Positions 20,208-31,394 are shown, numbered from the stretch's first letter. The stretch is DNA of 64,000 nt from Symbiodinium natans (GCA_905221605.1 CAJNDS010001224.1:1135556-1199555); one strand, 5' to 3'. Made by a program: numbers and translations. The notes: generated by a model from the sequence alone, not told the origin.

Positions 20208-20438
20208 CTGCTTGCAGGTTGATGGGTGGTTACAAGTAGGGGCATACTGAAGGAAGCTATACCTATGTCCCTATGCCAGGGTACATAGAGCAATCCTTAT
20301 GTCCCTATGTCAGGGCACTTCGTGATGTTTTGCGTGATGTGACTTCTAAGAAGTTGCGTGTTTGCCGGCAGCCTCCAAAGTCCGTTGCTGAAAAAAGGGT
20401 ACTTCGAGCCCAATAATCGCGATCCATGAACCTCCAAC
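20208..20438. mobile_element. GGTTCATGG-family element, subfamily 2, enlarged
   Basis: Left GCTTGCAGGTTGATGGGTGG, right GATCCATGAACCTCCAA. The interior has GGTTACAAGTAGGGGCAT and two GTCCCTATG-containing repeats. Confidence 0.55.
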
Positions 20439-20545
20439 CAAACCCTGTGGTTCGCGCAGCTATGGGGTTGCCAAAGCCCTAAACCTAAACCCAAGACCCT
20501 GTACACCCTCAACCCTAAGCAAAAACAACCCTGAAGCAACGAACT

Positions 20546-20627
20546 TGCGAGCCACCTGGAGGCTACAAGACGCTTCCCAACACCTGGGCCTGTGAGGAGC
20601 ACATCAGCAAGGAGCACGAGGCCGGTT
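20546..20627 (+). CDS. Exon-like island
   Basis: Open frame CEPPGGYKTLPNTWACEEHI SKEHEAGF between CCCTGAAG-type sequence and TTTAGGG. Two Cys in a compact frame; no family recognised. Confidence 0.35.
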
Positions 20628-20673
20628 TTGGGGTTTAGGGTTACCCACCCACCACGCCAAAGCCTCCCCCCCC

Positions 20674-20778
20674 CAAAGAGCCCATGGTACCCCTTAATTA
20701 AGGAATACACTTTTAAATCATACGAAGGACGCCTACATAAAGTTTAAGGTATATTCCTTTCAGTTACGGGGTAGCCCT
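20674..20778. mobile_element. Hairpin element, CCCCTTAATTAAGGAATA family
   Basis: AGAGCCCATGGTACCCCTTAATTAAGGAAT on the left and AAGGTATATTCCTTTCAGTTACGGGGTA on the right form an imperfect inverted repeat around TCATACGAAGGACG. Confidence 0.6.
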
Positions 20779-20824
20779 AAACCCCAAAGCCCTGAGCCCT
20801 AAGGGCTAAGCCCTAAACCCTAAT

Positions 20825-21000
20825 TCAGGGGGTATTGGAGTCCCCCAACCCTAAACCCTGAACCCTAAACCCTAAACCCTAAACCCTAAACCCTAAACCC
20901 TAAACCCCAAACCCCAAACCCTAAACCCTAAACCCTAAACCCGAAACCCGAAACCCTAAACCCTAAACCCTAAACCCCAAACCCTAAACCCCAACCCCTA
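20825..21000. repeat. CCCTAAA tract with CCCCAAA and CCCGAAA blocks
   Basis: About 24 units, immediately before a terminal-exon-like island. Confidence 0.85.
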
Positions 21001-21126
21001 AGGGTCTGTGGCAAGGAAGATTTCCAGAAGGAGCAGAAGATTTGGGAGCGATTCCTCTTCACCACCTGCAAGCGGCAGCCGCCCTTCGGCTGGGTCTGCA
21101 ACTCGACCTTCAGCTGGCCGGTTTGA
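21001..21126 (+). CDS. Terminal exon of an unknown gene
   Basis: Open frame RVCGKEDFQKEQKIWERFLF then TTCKRQPPFGWVCNSTFSWP V and stop TGA at 21124-21126. Left flank is CCCTAAA and right flank begins TTTAGGG at 21135. The balanced amino-acid make-up supports real coding. Probably the 3' end of a gene whose upstream exons are among the islands at 18-20.6 kb. Confidence 0.5.
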   Translation, partial: RVCGKEDFQKEQKIWERFLFTTCKRQPPFGWVCNSTFSWPV

Positions 21127-21766
21127 GTTGAGTTGTTAGGGTTTAGGGTTTAGGGTTTGGGGTTTAGGTTTTAGGGTTTAGGGTTTAGGGTTTTGGGTTT
21201 CATAAGTTTAGGGTTTAGGGTTTTTGATACTCGGAGCTTCAGGGTCCAAAGCTCGTAGAACTCCAATGCTAGAACCTCGGGCGGAACCCTAATCCCAAGC
21301 CAGCCCGAAACCCCAAACGAAAAGCTTCCCGGAAGCCGAACATCTTGAGGGTTTATGCTTATAGAGCTATGGAGGGTTCTAGGGTGGCGCCCCATGCCCT
21401 GCAGTACGCGAGGAGCCGAAACCTCAGGCAGAGAACATGCCCTTTCACCTTGCGCCTCAAGATGACCAAGAGCGAGTCCCGAAACCGTTCCCAAACATTG
21501 CACATAGCTAGCTGCCCTAATCCTGCCCCAAACCCTAAACCCTAAACCCTAAACCCTAAACCCTAAACCCCAAACCCTAAACCCTCAACCCTAAACCCTC
21601 AACTCTAAACTCTCAACCCTAAACCCTAAGAAAGTTGAAGACATGCCGTCAACTTCCCATAGTGAATGGGTGTCCTGCTGCTGAATTAAGGTACCTTAAT
21701 AGGCACATGCCTGAGTCAAGGCATGAACAGGTAGAATCCTAGATTACGGGGTTTTGCGGTCTCTGG

Positions 21767-21846
21767 GCTGGGAGGCAAGATCTGTTCCATCTTCTTCGCC
21801 TCCGATGGCCAGTGCTGGCGCCATGTGGGCAAGGAGGTGTACATCA
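21767..21846 (+). CDS. Exon-like island
   Basis: Open frame LGGKICSIFFASDGQCWRHV GKEVYI. No family recognised. Confidence 0.35.
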
Positions 21847-22044
21847 GGCCACATGGGAGTTTACGAACAGAAGGGGCCCCTAAAAAGCCCCCCAAATAGA
21901 AGGATTCCCTTGTAGGAAGGACCCCAAGAAGGTACCCCTACTTGAGGAAACCCCCATGGGGTGGATCTGGGGAGGAATCGATCGGGCTTGCTGTCATGTT
22001 TGTGTTTGTTGCATCATTCGGGTGCTTGTCTCTACTTGTTGCCG

Positions 22045-22600
22045 ATGTGGCCCTAGACCCTAACCCTAAACCCCCTAAACCCTAAACCCCAAACCCCCAA
22101 GCCCTAAACCCCAAACCCTAAACCCTAAACCCTAAACCCTGCATTGGAGCATGCGCCTTTTTGGGAATGGAGGGTCGTGAGGAGGTCCGGCGACGTGGGT
22201 TCAACCCCAGGAGTCAGCGCAGTTGATAGAACATTGCGCCCCTGACCGGTGATAGATGATGTTTTTTTTTTGCCCGCCGGAGGCACGAGGAGCGCCACAT
22301 GGGCATGTGGCACGAGAAGGAGGCCTGATAAGGGCCGTCTCCCATGACCCATGACGTTGAGGGATTCTATGAAGGTCCAGTTCGCTTGCCTCGAGCCTCT
22401 CCGTCTGAAGACTCCTCCAAGGAGCGACCCTGATTGCCCCAGGACCGCTGGGGCCACGCAGAGGACGAAGAGTGCTGTGGTGATGGCATGAACGTCGGCC
22501 GAGGCCGTTGCAGATTTCGGGTGGGGTTTCCGCGCTTACCCTAAACCCTAAACTTAAACCCTAAGCTGCTGTTGTAACTGAGCAGTTGCTGCGTGACTCT
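22045..22600. other. CCCTAAA tract followed by unassigned sequence
   Basis: CCCTAAA at 22045-22140. The 22140-22540 stretch has ORFs on both strands but no recognisable domain; it looks less codon-like than the exon islands. Confidence 0.35.
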
Positions 22601-23019
22601 GGTGGTGGAAGCAGCTTAAAAACACCCTGCGGAACCTGGATGCTTCAGCTGAATGCGCAGGCCCCTACTGTGCAGCAAAGGGGCGAAAACTCTGAAGCAC
22701 TGAAGCGGCGGCAAGTTATCAGGATAGTTGCGTGGAGGTTCATGGGTAATTCTAAGAACCCCCACTTATAACAATAGCTCACATCCGTTCAAAAGGATGC
22801 GGAGGAAATTACGCAGCCGCACTGAGGAAGCGCTGCAAGCACATCCTTCCAATCGCTCTGCAAACTATCATGGCTCCATCGTGTGCACTCTCCCTCACAA
22901 GTTTCCGCTGGCGCTCCAGCCGATGTTGCCCCCCCTTCATAGCCCTTCTTTCCGCCACACGTCGATCCTCCACGTCTTGTATTTCACCACAATCTCGGTT
23001 TCAAACTCGCATGTCTGAA

Positions 23020-23172
23020 GCCCTAAACCCTAAACCCTGAACCCTAACTCATCCCTGGATGAGCTGCTCAAACCCTAAACCCTAAACCCTAAACCCTAAA
23101 CCCTAAACCCTAAACCCTAAACCCTAAACCCTAAACCCTAAACCCTAAACCCTAAACCCTAAACCCTAAGCC
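23020..23172. repeat. CCCTAAA tract
   Basis: A long homogeneous tract broken once by unique bases (23045-23070). Confidence 0.9.
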
Positions 23173-23251
23173 CCTCAGCCTGCAACCCTGGATCCCCAAC
23201 AGAAGCCCGGAGAGCGCGATACCTCTTTGGTAAGATTCAAGTCTACCCAAG

Positions 23252-23355
23252 GACTCCAATACCCCTTGTTTAATTAAGGTCTCTTCCTTGAAATATACTA
23301 GGCTTGGTTTAAGGAGTCTTCCTCAAATTCAGCCCTGGGTAGGTTCTTTGCGGTC
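23252..23355. mobile_element. Hairpin-element copy, diverged
   Basis: GGACTCCAATACCCCTTGTT with TTAATTAAGGTCTCTTCCTT, and a right part AAGGAGTCTTCCTCAAATTC. Same family as 41326 and 49412. Confidence 0.5.
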
Positions 23356-23593
23356 CTTTGGTTTGGGGCGTGCGACGCGCGCTGAGAGAGTTTGGTCGGC
23401 GTGACGTCCTGATGATTAGATCTTGAGCTTTTCCGCTCGTAGAATTTGTGCTCTCAATGTAAGCTTCAGCTGGCTCTTGCCACAGGCAGCTAACGTGATT
23501 TGATCAATAGTCGCGTCCCTGCTGGTTCTGTCCAGCTATGCGGGTGGAGGAAAGTCCAAGTGGAAGCTGGGGTGATGTTGGACTACTCTAGAT

Positions 23594-25105
23594 TGGGAGC
23601 TGTGCATTGAGCACATTCGTCGCATCTCTCTTCCTGAGCTTGTGATCATGCTGCTCGAGGACCAGTGGAAAAGGCATGTGAGATGGGTATCATATGCGGG
23701 AGCAGTGGCCAAGGAGCCCCTTCGCGGTGCTCGGGGCCTCCCGCCGGGGGATCCGTGGGCTCCGGTTGCGCTTGCTCTTCTTCTTTCGCTGCCAGCTCAG
23801 CATGTTAAAGAAGTGACGCCAGGGGCTGACACGCTCCTTTACGTCGATGACAGGACGGTGCTGGCCAAGTCGGTTCCCGAACTTGCTCAGGCATCTGACA
23901 CTTGGGGAGCGCCTGGGTGAGGTCACGCGTCCGGACGTCTAAGGCCTTGAACCAATGTAAGCAGGCGCAAGTCCAGGCTGACACGGATGCCATGATGTTG
24001 GGAGCTTCTGTCGGATGCTCCGGGAGGGCGATTGCTAAGGAAGAAGAAGATCGCAGTAAGGCGGCTAAGCAAGTGGCCACCCGTTTGGCGTTCCTTCCTC
24101 TGTCCTTGCGCTCCAAGGCTCTTCTTGCCTCGACCGTGATCGCCCCTAAGGCTGCCTGGGGAGCAGTCCTCTCGGGCCGACGTCTTCGTGCTGGCGAAAG
24201 CAAAGTTTCGGGCATAGTTTCCGCTTGGCGGTCAAGGGTCAGCCGCGGGCCCGGCTGACAGGTCCTCGCGGCCTTTGCAGAAACTCCTCATCTTGGGTCA
24301 CTGCTGTGACTTGGGTCTTCTCGGGGCTCATAGGGCGATTGCTCGAGGACCCTACTAGCTGCAACCTCAGATCTTCTCAACTTGGCGCCGCGCTTAAATC
24401 GGAGCTTGGCGCCTTGGGCTGGCGCGTGGCTCAGAGGACTTGGGGGGTCTTCTGTTCGGCAGATGGCCTCTGGCAATGGGACTCAGAGGCTCCTGTTGTC
24501 AAGCAGCGCAAGGCTGCTCACTTTCTTCGGGCGTCCTGGCGCGTGGCCCAGGTCAAGAGCTGGTAGAACACCCTGAGCGCATTGATGCGGGAATGGCTAG
24601 GGCAGAGGGGGGTGTCGGCCACCCGGGCTTGGTGGATCGTCTTCGGCGGGTTGCTTCCCAAGATGGTCATGGCCTTTCCGTGATGTGCGGAGGGTTCAGC
24701 ACGGATGCTCAGTGGTCCCCTTCGGGTCCCGTGCGGGGGCGGTGTGGGGACTCCGGGGCGGAGGTCGTGCCGTCTGTTGCTCATGTTGCTTGGGATGTGA
24801 GCATCCTAAGTACGTTGATGCGCGGTTACAAAGTGCTCTCGCGGCACGCGTGGGGTGGGGCCCTGTACCTGCTCCTGCTGAGGCGGGAGTGGCTCGCCAA
24901 CTTGGCAAGATCCGTGCTGCTGAGGTGGCACTTCGCCGTCGCAGGGCTACGTGGCGACGGTTCTCTGAGCAGCATGACGTGCTCGATGATGAAGAGCGGC
25001 CGGCGCGCAGTGGCGGGCTGGCTGATGGTGGTTTGGGCGCCGGCGCCGGCGCTGACACTGCTGCTGGGTAACACTGGCGATCTGGGGCTGCTACTCCGGA
25101 GATAG
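23594..25105 (+). pseudogene. Decayed non-LTR retrotransposon: reverse-transcriptase remnant
   Basis: The frame at about 23594-23920 contains RT landmarks in order: VRWVSYAGA, then GLPPGDPWAPVALALLL (the G-x-P-x-GDP motif), then TLLYVDDR (the YxDD catalytic box). The thumb-like part LPLSLRSKALLASTVIAPKA follows in another frame (23902-24258), and further fragments continue in shifting frames to 25105. Multiple frameshifts and deletions make it non-functional. The order of motifs matches the LINE-type RT families abundant in dinoflagellates. It is followed at 25124 by the GCTATGCGGGTGGGACAGAA motif and then CCCTAAG/CCCTAAA repeats. Confidence 0.75.
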
Positions 25106-25117
25106 GGTGCAGCCACA

Positions 25118-25145
25118 AACTTCGCGCTATGCGGGTGGGACAGAA
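25118..25145 (+). other. Putative 3' end of the retroelement
   Basis: GCGCTATGCGGGTGGGACAG followed by AAAACC and telomere-like repeats. Matches the dispersed motif at 19388. Lying just downstream of the RT remnant, it may mark the conserved LINE 3' tail. Confidence 0.45.
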
Positions 25146-25293
25146 AACCTTAAGCCCTAAGCCCCGAAACCCTAAACCCAAAACAATCTCTGAACCTTCA
25201 ACCCTAAACCCTAAGCCCTGAATCCCTGAACCCTGAACCCTAAACCCTAAACCCTTCAACTTTGAGAAGGCCCCAAAAGCCCTTGAGTCCAGG

Positions 25294-25350
25294 GCTCAGC
25301 TACGAAAGCGTCCTGGCCTTCAACCACGCCCAGGCGCGGGTGGCACACAA
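25294..25350 (+). CDS. Exon-like island
   Basis: Open frame LSYESVLAFNHAQARVAHN between CCCTAAA (25145-25255) and the 9-mer array at 25375. No family recognised. Confidence 0.3.
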
Positions 25351-25374
25351 TGTTTAAACCCAGGTTTAGAGCTG

Positions 25375-25718
25375 AGGGTGTTTAGGGTGTTTAGGGTGTT
25401 TAGGGTGTTTAGGGTGTTTAGGGTGTTTAGGTTGAGTTTAGGGTGTTTAGGGTGTTTAGGGTGTTTAGGGTGTTTAGGGTGTTTAGGTGTTTAGGGTGTT
25501 TAGGGTGTTTAGGGTGTTTAGGGTGTTTAGGGTGTTTAGGGTGTTTAGGGTGTTTAGGGTGTTTAGGGTGTTTAGGGTGTTTAGGGTGTTTAGGTGTTTA
25601 GGGTGCTTAGGGTGTTTAGGGTGTTTAGAGTGTTTAGGGTGTTTACGGTGTTTAGGGTGTTTAGGGTGTTTAGGGTGTTTAGGGTGTTTAGGGTGTTTAA
25701 AGTGTTTAGGGCGTTTAG
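25375..25718. repeat. 9-mer GTGTTTAGG telomere-variant array
   Basis: About 35 copies of a 9-bp unit that reads as TTTAGGG plus TG. Fortuitous frames give RVFRVF or PKHPKH peptides. It ends with one GGGTTCAAAAGG. Confidence 0.95.
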
Positions 25719-26936
25719 GGTTCAAAAGGCTTTGGTGATGGATTTTGGCTGATTTTGGGGGTCCCTTTCGTACGGGGGACCCCTGAGTTGTAAGGCTCAT
25801 GGGCCGTCTTAGAACAAGCCTCCTGTCCGACAGCCACACAAGCCCTTGAAATACAGCCCCGAATTCCTAAATTATCTGTATATATATATACACACATATA
25901 TATATATACATAGATTATTGGTTTCCCAACCCACCCCCCAAGAAAAACTTTGATTGGGCATGCCCCACCCCACCCCACCCACCCCCCACCCCAGCCCATC
26001 CGCCCCTTCCCCCAAAAACAGCAGCCAAGCCAAAACACTTACCCCCAAAACAATTTGCAGAGTATTTTTAAGGTTCAGGGCTTCGGGTTGGGGGGTGAGC
26101 TTTGGGCGTTGAGAGGTTTAGGGCCTCTTGGGTCGGCGGCCTGAGCCGGAGGCTCCTAAATCCGGCCCCCGCGCCGCCCGTGGTCCAGGGCGGAGCCCGC
26201 GTCGCACTAAAGCGCTAGCTTTAAGGGGCGAGCGCCCGAGCCGCCGACCCCGCCCAAAATTGCTTCAAATTCGCGCGGGGCCCTTCGGGAGGCCTCCAAA
26301 ACGGCATCCAAGGGGACGCAACACGCGGTGGTGCAAAAAGCACGAAAACCTCGTAAAAAACCATGGGTTTTTAAAACACCCGCAGCACCCCATTAAACCC
26401 TCACGGGCGCGCGTCATCGACCCTAGCTTTTCACATGGGGCGCGCGCCAGGCCGAAACCATGTTTTTCAAGGTTTGGGGGGGGTACCGGAAGCCCAAAAC
26501 CAGGCGAGCATCATGAGCATCAGCAGCCCTGGCCCGCGGACCCAAGGCAAGAAAAAACGCTGAAAAACGCTGAAATCACCGTAAATACCGTGTTTTTATG
26601 AGGGTTTTCACGCGTGCCCCCACCCTTGTTGCCCTTGACCCGCCCCCAAAGTGCGCATCATCGAAACCCACGTCGGGGGGGGGGTCTGCTGATGCTGCTG
26701 ATGCGCGGGGGTCCGGGGCATCATCGAGCCATCGTTTCTCATGTGGGCTTCGTGGGCCTCCGGGCCGACGGCCCAGAGACCCAGCTGATGCTCATGATGC
26801 TCGGTTTGGGGGGGGTTCCAACAGCAGAAAACCTCGTAAATACCGAGTGTTTTGTGGGTCCACGTAAAAACGCCCCTAAAATCGCTCATTTTACGCGCTC
26901 GAACGGCTTCGTGCCTACAAAACACCCGAACAGCAG

Positions 26937-26968
26937 GACCCCGAATGCCCTTAAGGGCATTCGGGGTC
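26937..26968. repeat. Perfect 32-bp palindrome
   Basis: GACCCCGAATGCCCTT and its exact reverse complement, centred on TTAA. The copy-2 counterpart at 28228-28259 has two mismatched positions (GCGC and GCATGC). Confidence 0.95.
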
Positions 26969-27216
26969 TTGCTTTTGGGGGTTTCGTGGGCACGCAAGCG
27001 TTCAAGCACATACAATCGGCGTGTTTAAGGGGGTTTTGGATGGCCTGGGGGAGGCCGCTGATGCTCATGATGCTCCCTTCCTGGGTCCCAAAAGGCTTCC
27101 CAAGCCCAAAAACACGTGTTTACAGCGTTTTCTGAAGGTTTTTCGAAGGCAAAACGCATGCATAGAATGCTTTTAAGGCCCCCAAACCAACCCCACTGAT
27201 GCTCCTGATGCGGGTG

Positions 27217-27243
27217 CGCGCGCGCGCGCGCGGCGCGCGCGCG

Positions 27244-27288
<45 letters not shown>
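27217..27288. repeat. (CG)n followed by a run of 44 G
   Basis: Alternating GC with one GGCGC interruption, then G at every position 27245-27288. Candidate for Z-DNA and G-quadruplex. Confidence 0.95.
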
Positions 27289-27289
<1 letters not shown>

Positions 27290-27427
27290 GGGAGGGGTGG
27301 CGAAGGCAGGAGAAAGAGAGACAGAGAGAAGGAGAGGACAAAGACACGGGAAAGAGAAGACAGTGCCAAGGTTCAAGGTTTCGTGCTTTGGGGGGCGGGG
27401 GCCGGCCCGTGCCGCTAGGCCTGAAAT

Positions 27428-28937
27428 CCGGCCCCCGCGCCGCCCGTGGTCCAGGGCGGAGCCCGCGTCGCACTAAAGCGCTAGCTTTAAGGGGCGAGCG
27501 CCCGAGCCGCCGACCCCGCCCAAAATTGCTTCAAATTCGCGCGGGGCCCTTCGGGAGGCCTCCAAAACGGCATCCAAGGGGACGCAACACGCGGTGGTGC
27601 GAAAAGCACGAAAACCTCGTAAAAACCATGGGTTTTTACGAAAAACCGAGGCCACAAAACACCCGCAGCACCCCATTAAACCCTCACGGGCGCGCATCAT
27701 CGGCCCTAGCTTTTCACATGGGGCGCGCGCCAGGCCGAAACCACGTTTTTCAAGGTTTGGGGGGGTACCGGAAGCCCAAAACCAGGCGAGCATCATGAGC
27801 ATCAGCAGCCCTGGCCCGCGGCCCCAAGGCAATAAAAAACGCTGAAAAACGCTGAAATCACCGTAAATACCGTGCTTTTATGAGGGTTTTCACGCGTGCC
27901 TCCGACCCCCACCCCTGTTGCCCTTGACCCGCCCCCAAAGTGCGCATCATCGAAACCCACGTCCGGGGGGGGGGTCTGCTGATGCTGCTGATGCGCGGGG
28001 GTCCGGGCGCATCATCGAGCCATCGCTTCTCATGGGCTTTGTGGGCCTCCGGGGCCGACGGCCCAGAGACCCAGCTGATGCTCATGATGCTCGGTTTGGG
28101 GGGGTGTTCCAACAGCAGAAAACCTCGTAAATACCGAGTGTTTTGTGGGTCCACGTAAAAACGCCCCCAAAATCGCTCATTTTACGCGCTCGAACGGCTT
28201 CGTGCCTACAAAACACCCGAACAGCAGGACCCCGAATGCGCTTAAGGGCATGCGGGGTCTTGCTTTTGGGGGTTTGGTGGGCACGCAAGCGTTCAAGCAC
28301 ATATAATCGGCGTGTTTCAGGAGGTTTCGGATGGCCTGGGGGAGGCCGCTGATGCTCATGATGCTCTCTCTTCCTCGGTTCCAAAAGGCTTCCCAAGCTC
28401 AAAAACACGTGTTTACAGCGTTTTCTGAAGGTTTTTCGAAGGCAAAACGCATGCTTAGAATGTCTTTTGGGCTCCCGAACCAACCCCAATGATGCTCCTG
28501 ATGCAGGTGCGCGCGCGCGCGGGCGGGGGCGGGGGGGGAAGGGGAAGAGCGAGAGGGAGGGAGAGAGAGAGAGAGAGAGAGTGAGAGTGAGAGCGAGAGG
28601 GAGAGAGCGAGAGCGAGCGAGACAGCGAGAGAGAGAGAGGGAAAGAGGGACACAGGGAGAAAGAGGCAAAGGGAGAAAGGGAGAAAGAGTGGGAGCAAGA
28701 AAGAAAGCGAGAAACGAGAAAGGGAGCAATACATTGAATTGAAATGGAAACGGACAAAAAGAAAAGGAGACACCAACATAGACAGAAGGAGAGAGATGGT
28801 GAGAGAGGAGAGAGGGGGGGGGGTGACAGACAGGGCAGCGGAATAAAGACGGAGCAGAAAAACAAAAACAAAACGATGCCCACTTCGAGGTTTCCTGTTT
28901 TGCGGGGCGGGGGCCGGCCCGTGCCGCTAGGCCTAAA
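27428..28937. repeat. GC-rich duplicated unit, copy 2
   Basis: Second head-to-tail copy. In place of the G run it carries about 330 bp of GA-rich repeat (28535-28860). It ends with GGGGGCCGGCCCGTGCCGCT like copy 1 at 27398-27417. Confidence 0.8.
28535..28860. repeat. GA-rich (purine) microsatellite
   Basis: GAGAGAGA runs with GAGC, GGGA and GAAA variants; the minus-strand frames give Ser/Leu/Pro-rich artefact peptides. Confidence 0.9.
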
Positions 28938-29250
28938 ATTCCTTAATTGAGAGAAGAATCGGCACCTTGGCGTGTGAATTTAAAGGCGTCTTGGAGTGTC
29001 TGGGAAACACTGAACCCTGAACCCCTCTACCCTTCAACCCCTTTGCTTCCGGGCTGCTGCAGCGGCCGGGACCCTGGGACCCTTTTCACTAAACCCTTTT
29101 GTAGCCGGACTTTTGGATTGCCAGCCGTTTCCAACCCGTCTTGCTTAAACCCTTAAACCCTTGAACCCTTCCTATACCCTTGAACCCTAAACCCTTACAC
29201 CCTTACGCCCTAAACCCTTAAACCATATATGTACATGAACATGCAATAAC

Positions 29251-29316
29251 ATGAAGGCAGAGGAGGAGCAGAGGAAGCAGCAGCAGGAGGCCGCGAACGC
29301 AAAGGCCACTCGCTGA
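29251..29316 (+). CDS. Terminal-exon-like island, charged helix
   Basis: KAEEEQRKQQQEAANAKATR then TGA at 29314-29316. Left of it are CCCTTAAACC-type repeats. A coiled-coil-like tail; the ATG at 29251 may not be a start. Confidence 0.35.
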   Translation: MKAEEEQRKQQQEAANAKATR

Positions 29317-29604
29317 CCTGGCAAATCTTCCCGCCTTTAAAGCCCAGGCCTTCGCTTCAAGCATTAAACAATTGAGGGATTGAGGGTTATGAGGCTCGTG
29401 ATGCCGAATCTGGGAGTTTGGGTGCTATCTGGGGAACTCTTGGGAAGGCTTTTGGAATTTAGGGTTCAGGGACTCAGGCTTTAGGGTTTCGTTTCTTCGC
29501 CAAACCCTAAACTCTAAACTCTAACCCTAAACCCTACGTCCCGAAAGCCCATTTCACCCTAAGCTGACTTGGAGGGATGCCTTAACCCGCAGCTTGGTTT
29601 TCAG

Positions 29605-29669
29605 GCTGCCCCGCCGGAGGAAAGCTCCTCCTCCGAGGAGGATGAGGACTGCCCAACCCCCAATGCCCT
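29605..29669 (+). CDS. Exon-like island, Ser/Glu-rich
   Basis: After TTTTCAG the frame reads AAPPEESSSSEEDEDCPTPN. Resembles acidic linkers of nuclear proteins; no assignment. Confidence 0.35.
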
Positions 29670-30194
29670 CGAATGGTCTTGGGGGGGTTTTAGGCTTTGG
29701 GTTCGGGTTTCAGGGTTGCAAGTCTCTTCCCTCTATATATATATATACATACATAATAGGGAATATACCCTAAACCCCAAAGCCTAAACCCTGCAAGGTT
29801 TTGTTTGAGCCTTTGAGCCTCTGGTGTGTTTAGGGTTTGGGGTTTAAGGTTCAGGGTGTAGGTTCAAGGGGGAAAATTGGGTTCCCTGCAGCATCGCTCA
29901 AAGGGTACATATGCAGAGGGATAAAGGGTGCCTCATTCCCTCATTCCCTGCTAAGAGGCGCTCTACAGGAATATGATATGAAAAGTATTCTGCCCCAAGA
30001 GAGCTCCTAAAGAGTTTAAGATGCATTCCTTAATTGAGGAGTATCCCTAGACCCCACACTCTGAACGACCCGAAACCCTAAAGATTTTGGAGTCCCTGAA
30101 AAGCCCACATGGTCACTTCTCGAGAGTGTGCTCCCGTTTGGGGCCCTTATTACAAGCCGGCCTAAACCCTAAACCCGCCATCCTCTCATGCTTA

Positions 30195-30245
30195 GAGAGA
30201 GCAGAGGAGGCCCTCGGGAAGGTGCAGCCGATCAAGGAGTTCTGA
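30195..30245 (+). CDS. Terminal-exon-like island
   Basis: ERAEEALGKVQPIKEF then TGA at 30243-30245, followed directly by TTTAGGG repeats (30255-30290). Confidence 0.35.
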   Translation, partial: ERAEEALGKVQPIKEF

Positions 30246-31119
30246 GAGGGGTGTAGGGTTTAGGGTTTAGGGTTTAGGGTTTAGGGGTGTTGCCCTGCCA
30301 TCCCCCCTGGACTCAACCACGCAGCCTGTCAACCCAAACAAGCCCGGAGTCAGCTGCACTCCTGTAATGTCCTGCGCCTGACACCACCTCGTCGTGCGAA
30401 ATCGCACGCGAAGCATCTGGCCTGGAAAGAAGAGGGTCCTGGATTCCGGGCCGCCGATCGCTGCAGAATCCGTAGAACAGCGTCTAAGTTTGTTAGGGCA
30501 TGATGCGCAGGGTTGCAACATCAGTGACATCGTCGTAGAATGCTGCATGTTGCCTGGAACCTTGGATGGTGGGTTTGAGAATATGGCGAAACGCGCAAAG
30601 AAGGGTTGCTTGAGGGTTCACGCTCGACTGGATCCCGAAAAAGAACTCCCAAGCCAGCGCCGACAATGTTCCGAGAAGCTTTCAGGAATGCAGCGATTTA
30701 GAGTTTAGGGTTTAGGGTTCAGGGTCTAGGGTTTGCATTCACCTGCCTAGGCCTGGATGCTGGGCGTGCGACCTGGGTGGACAGTTCTGACGATCGAAGG
30801 CCAAGCAGTACGCACCAAGGCACGATGGCTCTGGGCAGCATCGTTCGGCGTCCCAAGCCCGAAGGCTTTCTATTCCTGTGAAAACGGTCCGTGATGTTGT
30901 AAGCGCCACTCTTTGCTGCCTCTTTGAGGATTGTAGGCTTTAGGGCTCGGGGACTACAGCGCTCCCAATGTTTGGGGCTTCGGCTTGTGTTTTGCACAAA
31001 ACCTAAGAAGCCCTAAGCCCTGACAGGCCCATATGTGGACATGCTGTTGAGTGAATGTGCATTTCTCAACCCCAAGCCCTAAACCTAAACCGCGTCAGAC
31101 CTCCACAGTTCGGATGACC

Positions 31120-31265
31120 CCAAACCCCAAACACCAAACCCCAAACCCCAAACCCCAAACCCCAAACCTCAAACCCCAAACCCCAAACCCCAAACCCTAA
31201 ACCCCAAACCCTAAACCCTAAACCCTAAACCCCAAACCCCAAACCCTAAGCCCCAAGCCCGAAGC
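31120..31265. repeat. CCCCAAA-type telomere-variant array
   Basis: About 12 CCCCAAA units, then mixed CCCTAAA/CCCCAAA. CCCCAAA is locally fixed, as also at 56750-56820. Confidence 0.9.
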
Positions 31266-31270
31266 TCTAA

Positions 31271-31333
31271 CAGGAGGAGATCGAGGAAGCCCTCACCGCA
31301 GCAGCAGACAGGGAGAAGCGGCTCCTCAGCTGG
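31271..31333 (+). CDS. Exon-like island, helical
   Basis: EEIEEALTAAADREKRLLSW in the only open frame, flanked by CCCTAAG on the left and TTTAGGG (31335-31395) on the right. Confidence 0.35.
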
Positions 31334-31394
31334 GTTTAGGGTTTAGGGTTTAGGGTTTAGGGTTTAGGGTTTAGGGTTTAGGGTTTAGGGTTAT

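Larger units (their letters stand above)
26150..27427. repeat. GC-rich duplicated unit, copy 1
   Basis: About 1.27 kb, repeated head-to-tail at 27428-28937 with very high similarity through most of its length. It includes TCCGGCCCCCGCGCCGCCCG at the left end, several GATGCTCATGATGCTC-like blocks, a 32-bp perfect palindrome (26937-26968), an alternating GC block and a 44-bp G run near the right end. Long ORFs exist in several frames on both strands, so I judge it non-coding, satellite-like. Confidence 0.8.

Noticed and set aside
22125-22457. Minus-strand 110-residue ORF
   Set aside because: No recognisable content, and part of it reads telomere-like repeats.
25483-25839. ORFs with RVFRVF or PKHPKH repeats
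   Set aside because: The 9-bp repeat unit is a multiple of three and stays open by chance on both strands.
27025-27473. Minus-strand poly-Pro ORFs
   Set aside because: They translate the 44-base G run.
28082-28883. Minus-strand Ser/Leu/Pro-rich ORFs
   Set aside because: They translate the GA microsatellite.
26128-28950. Long Arg/Pro-rich ORFs in the duplicated GC-rich unit
   Set aside because: Several frames on both strands are open at once, with no conserved frame between the two copies and no recognisable domain.
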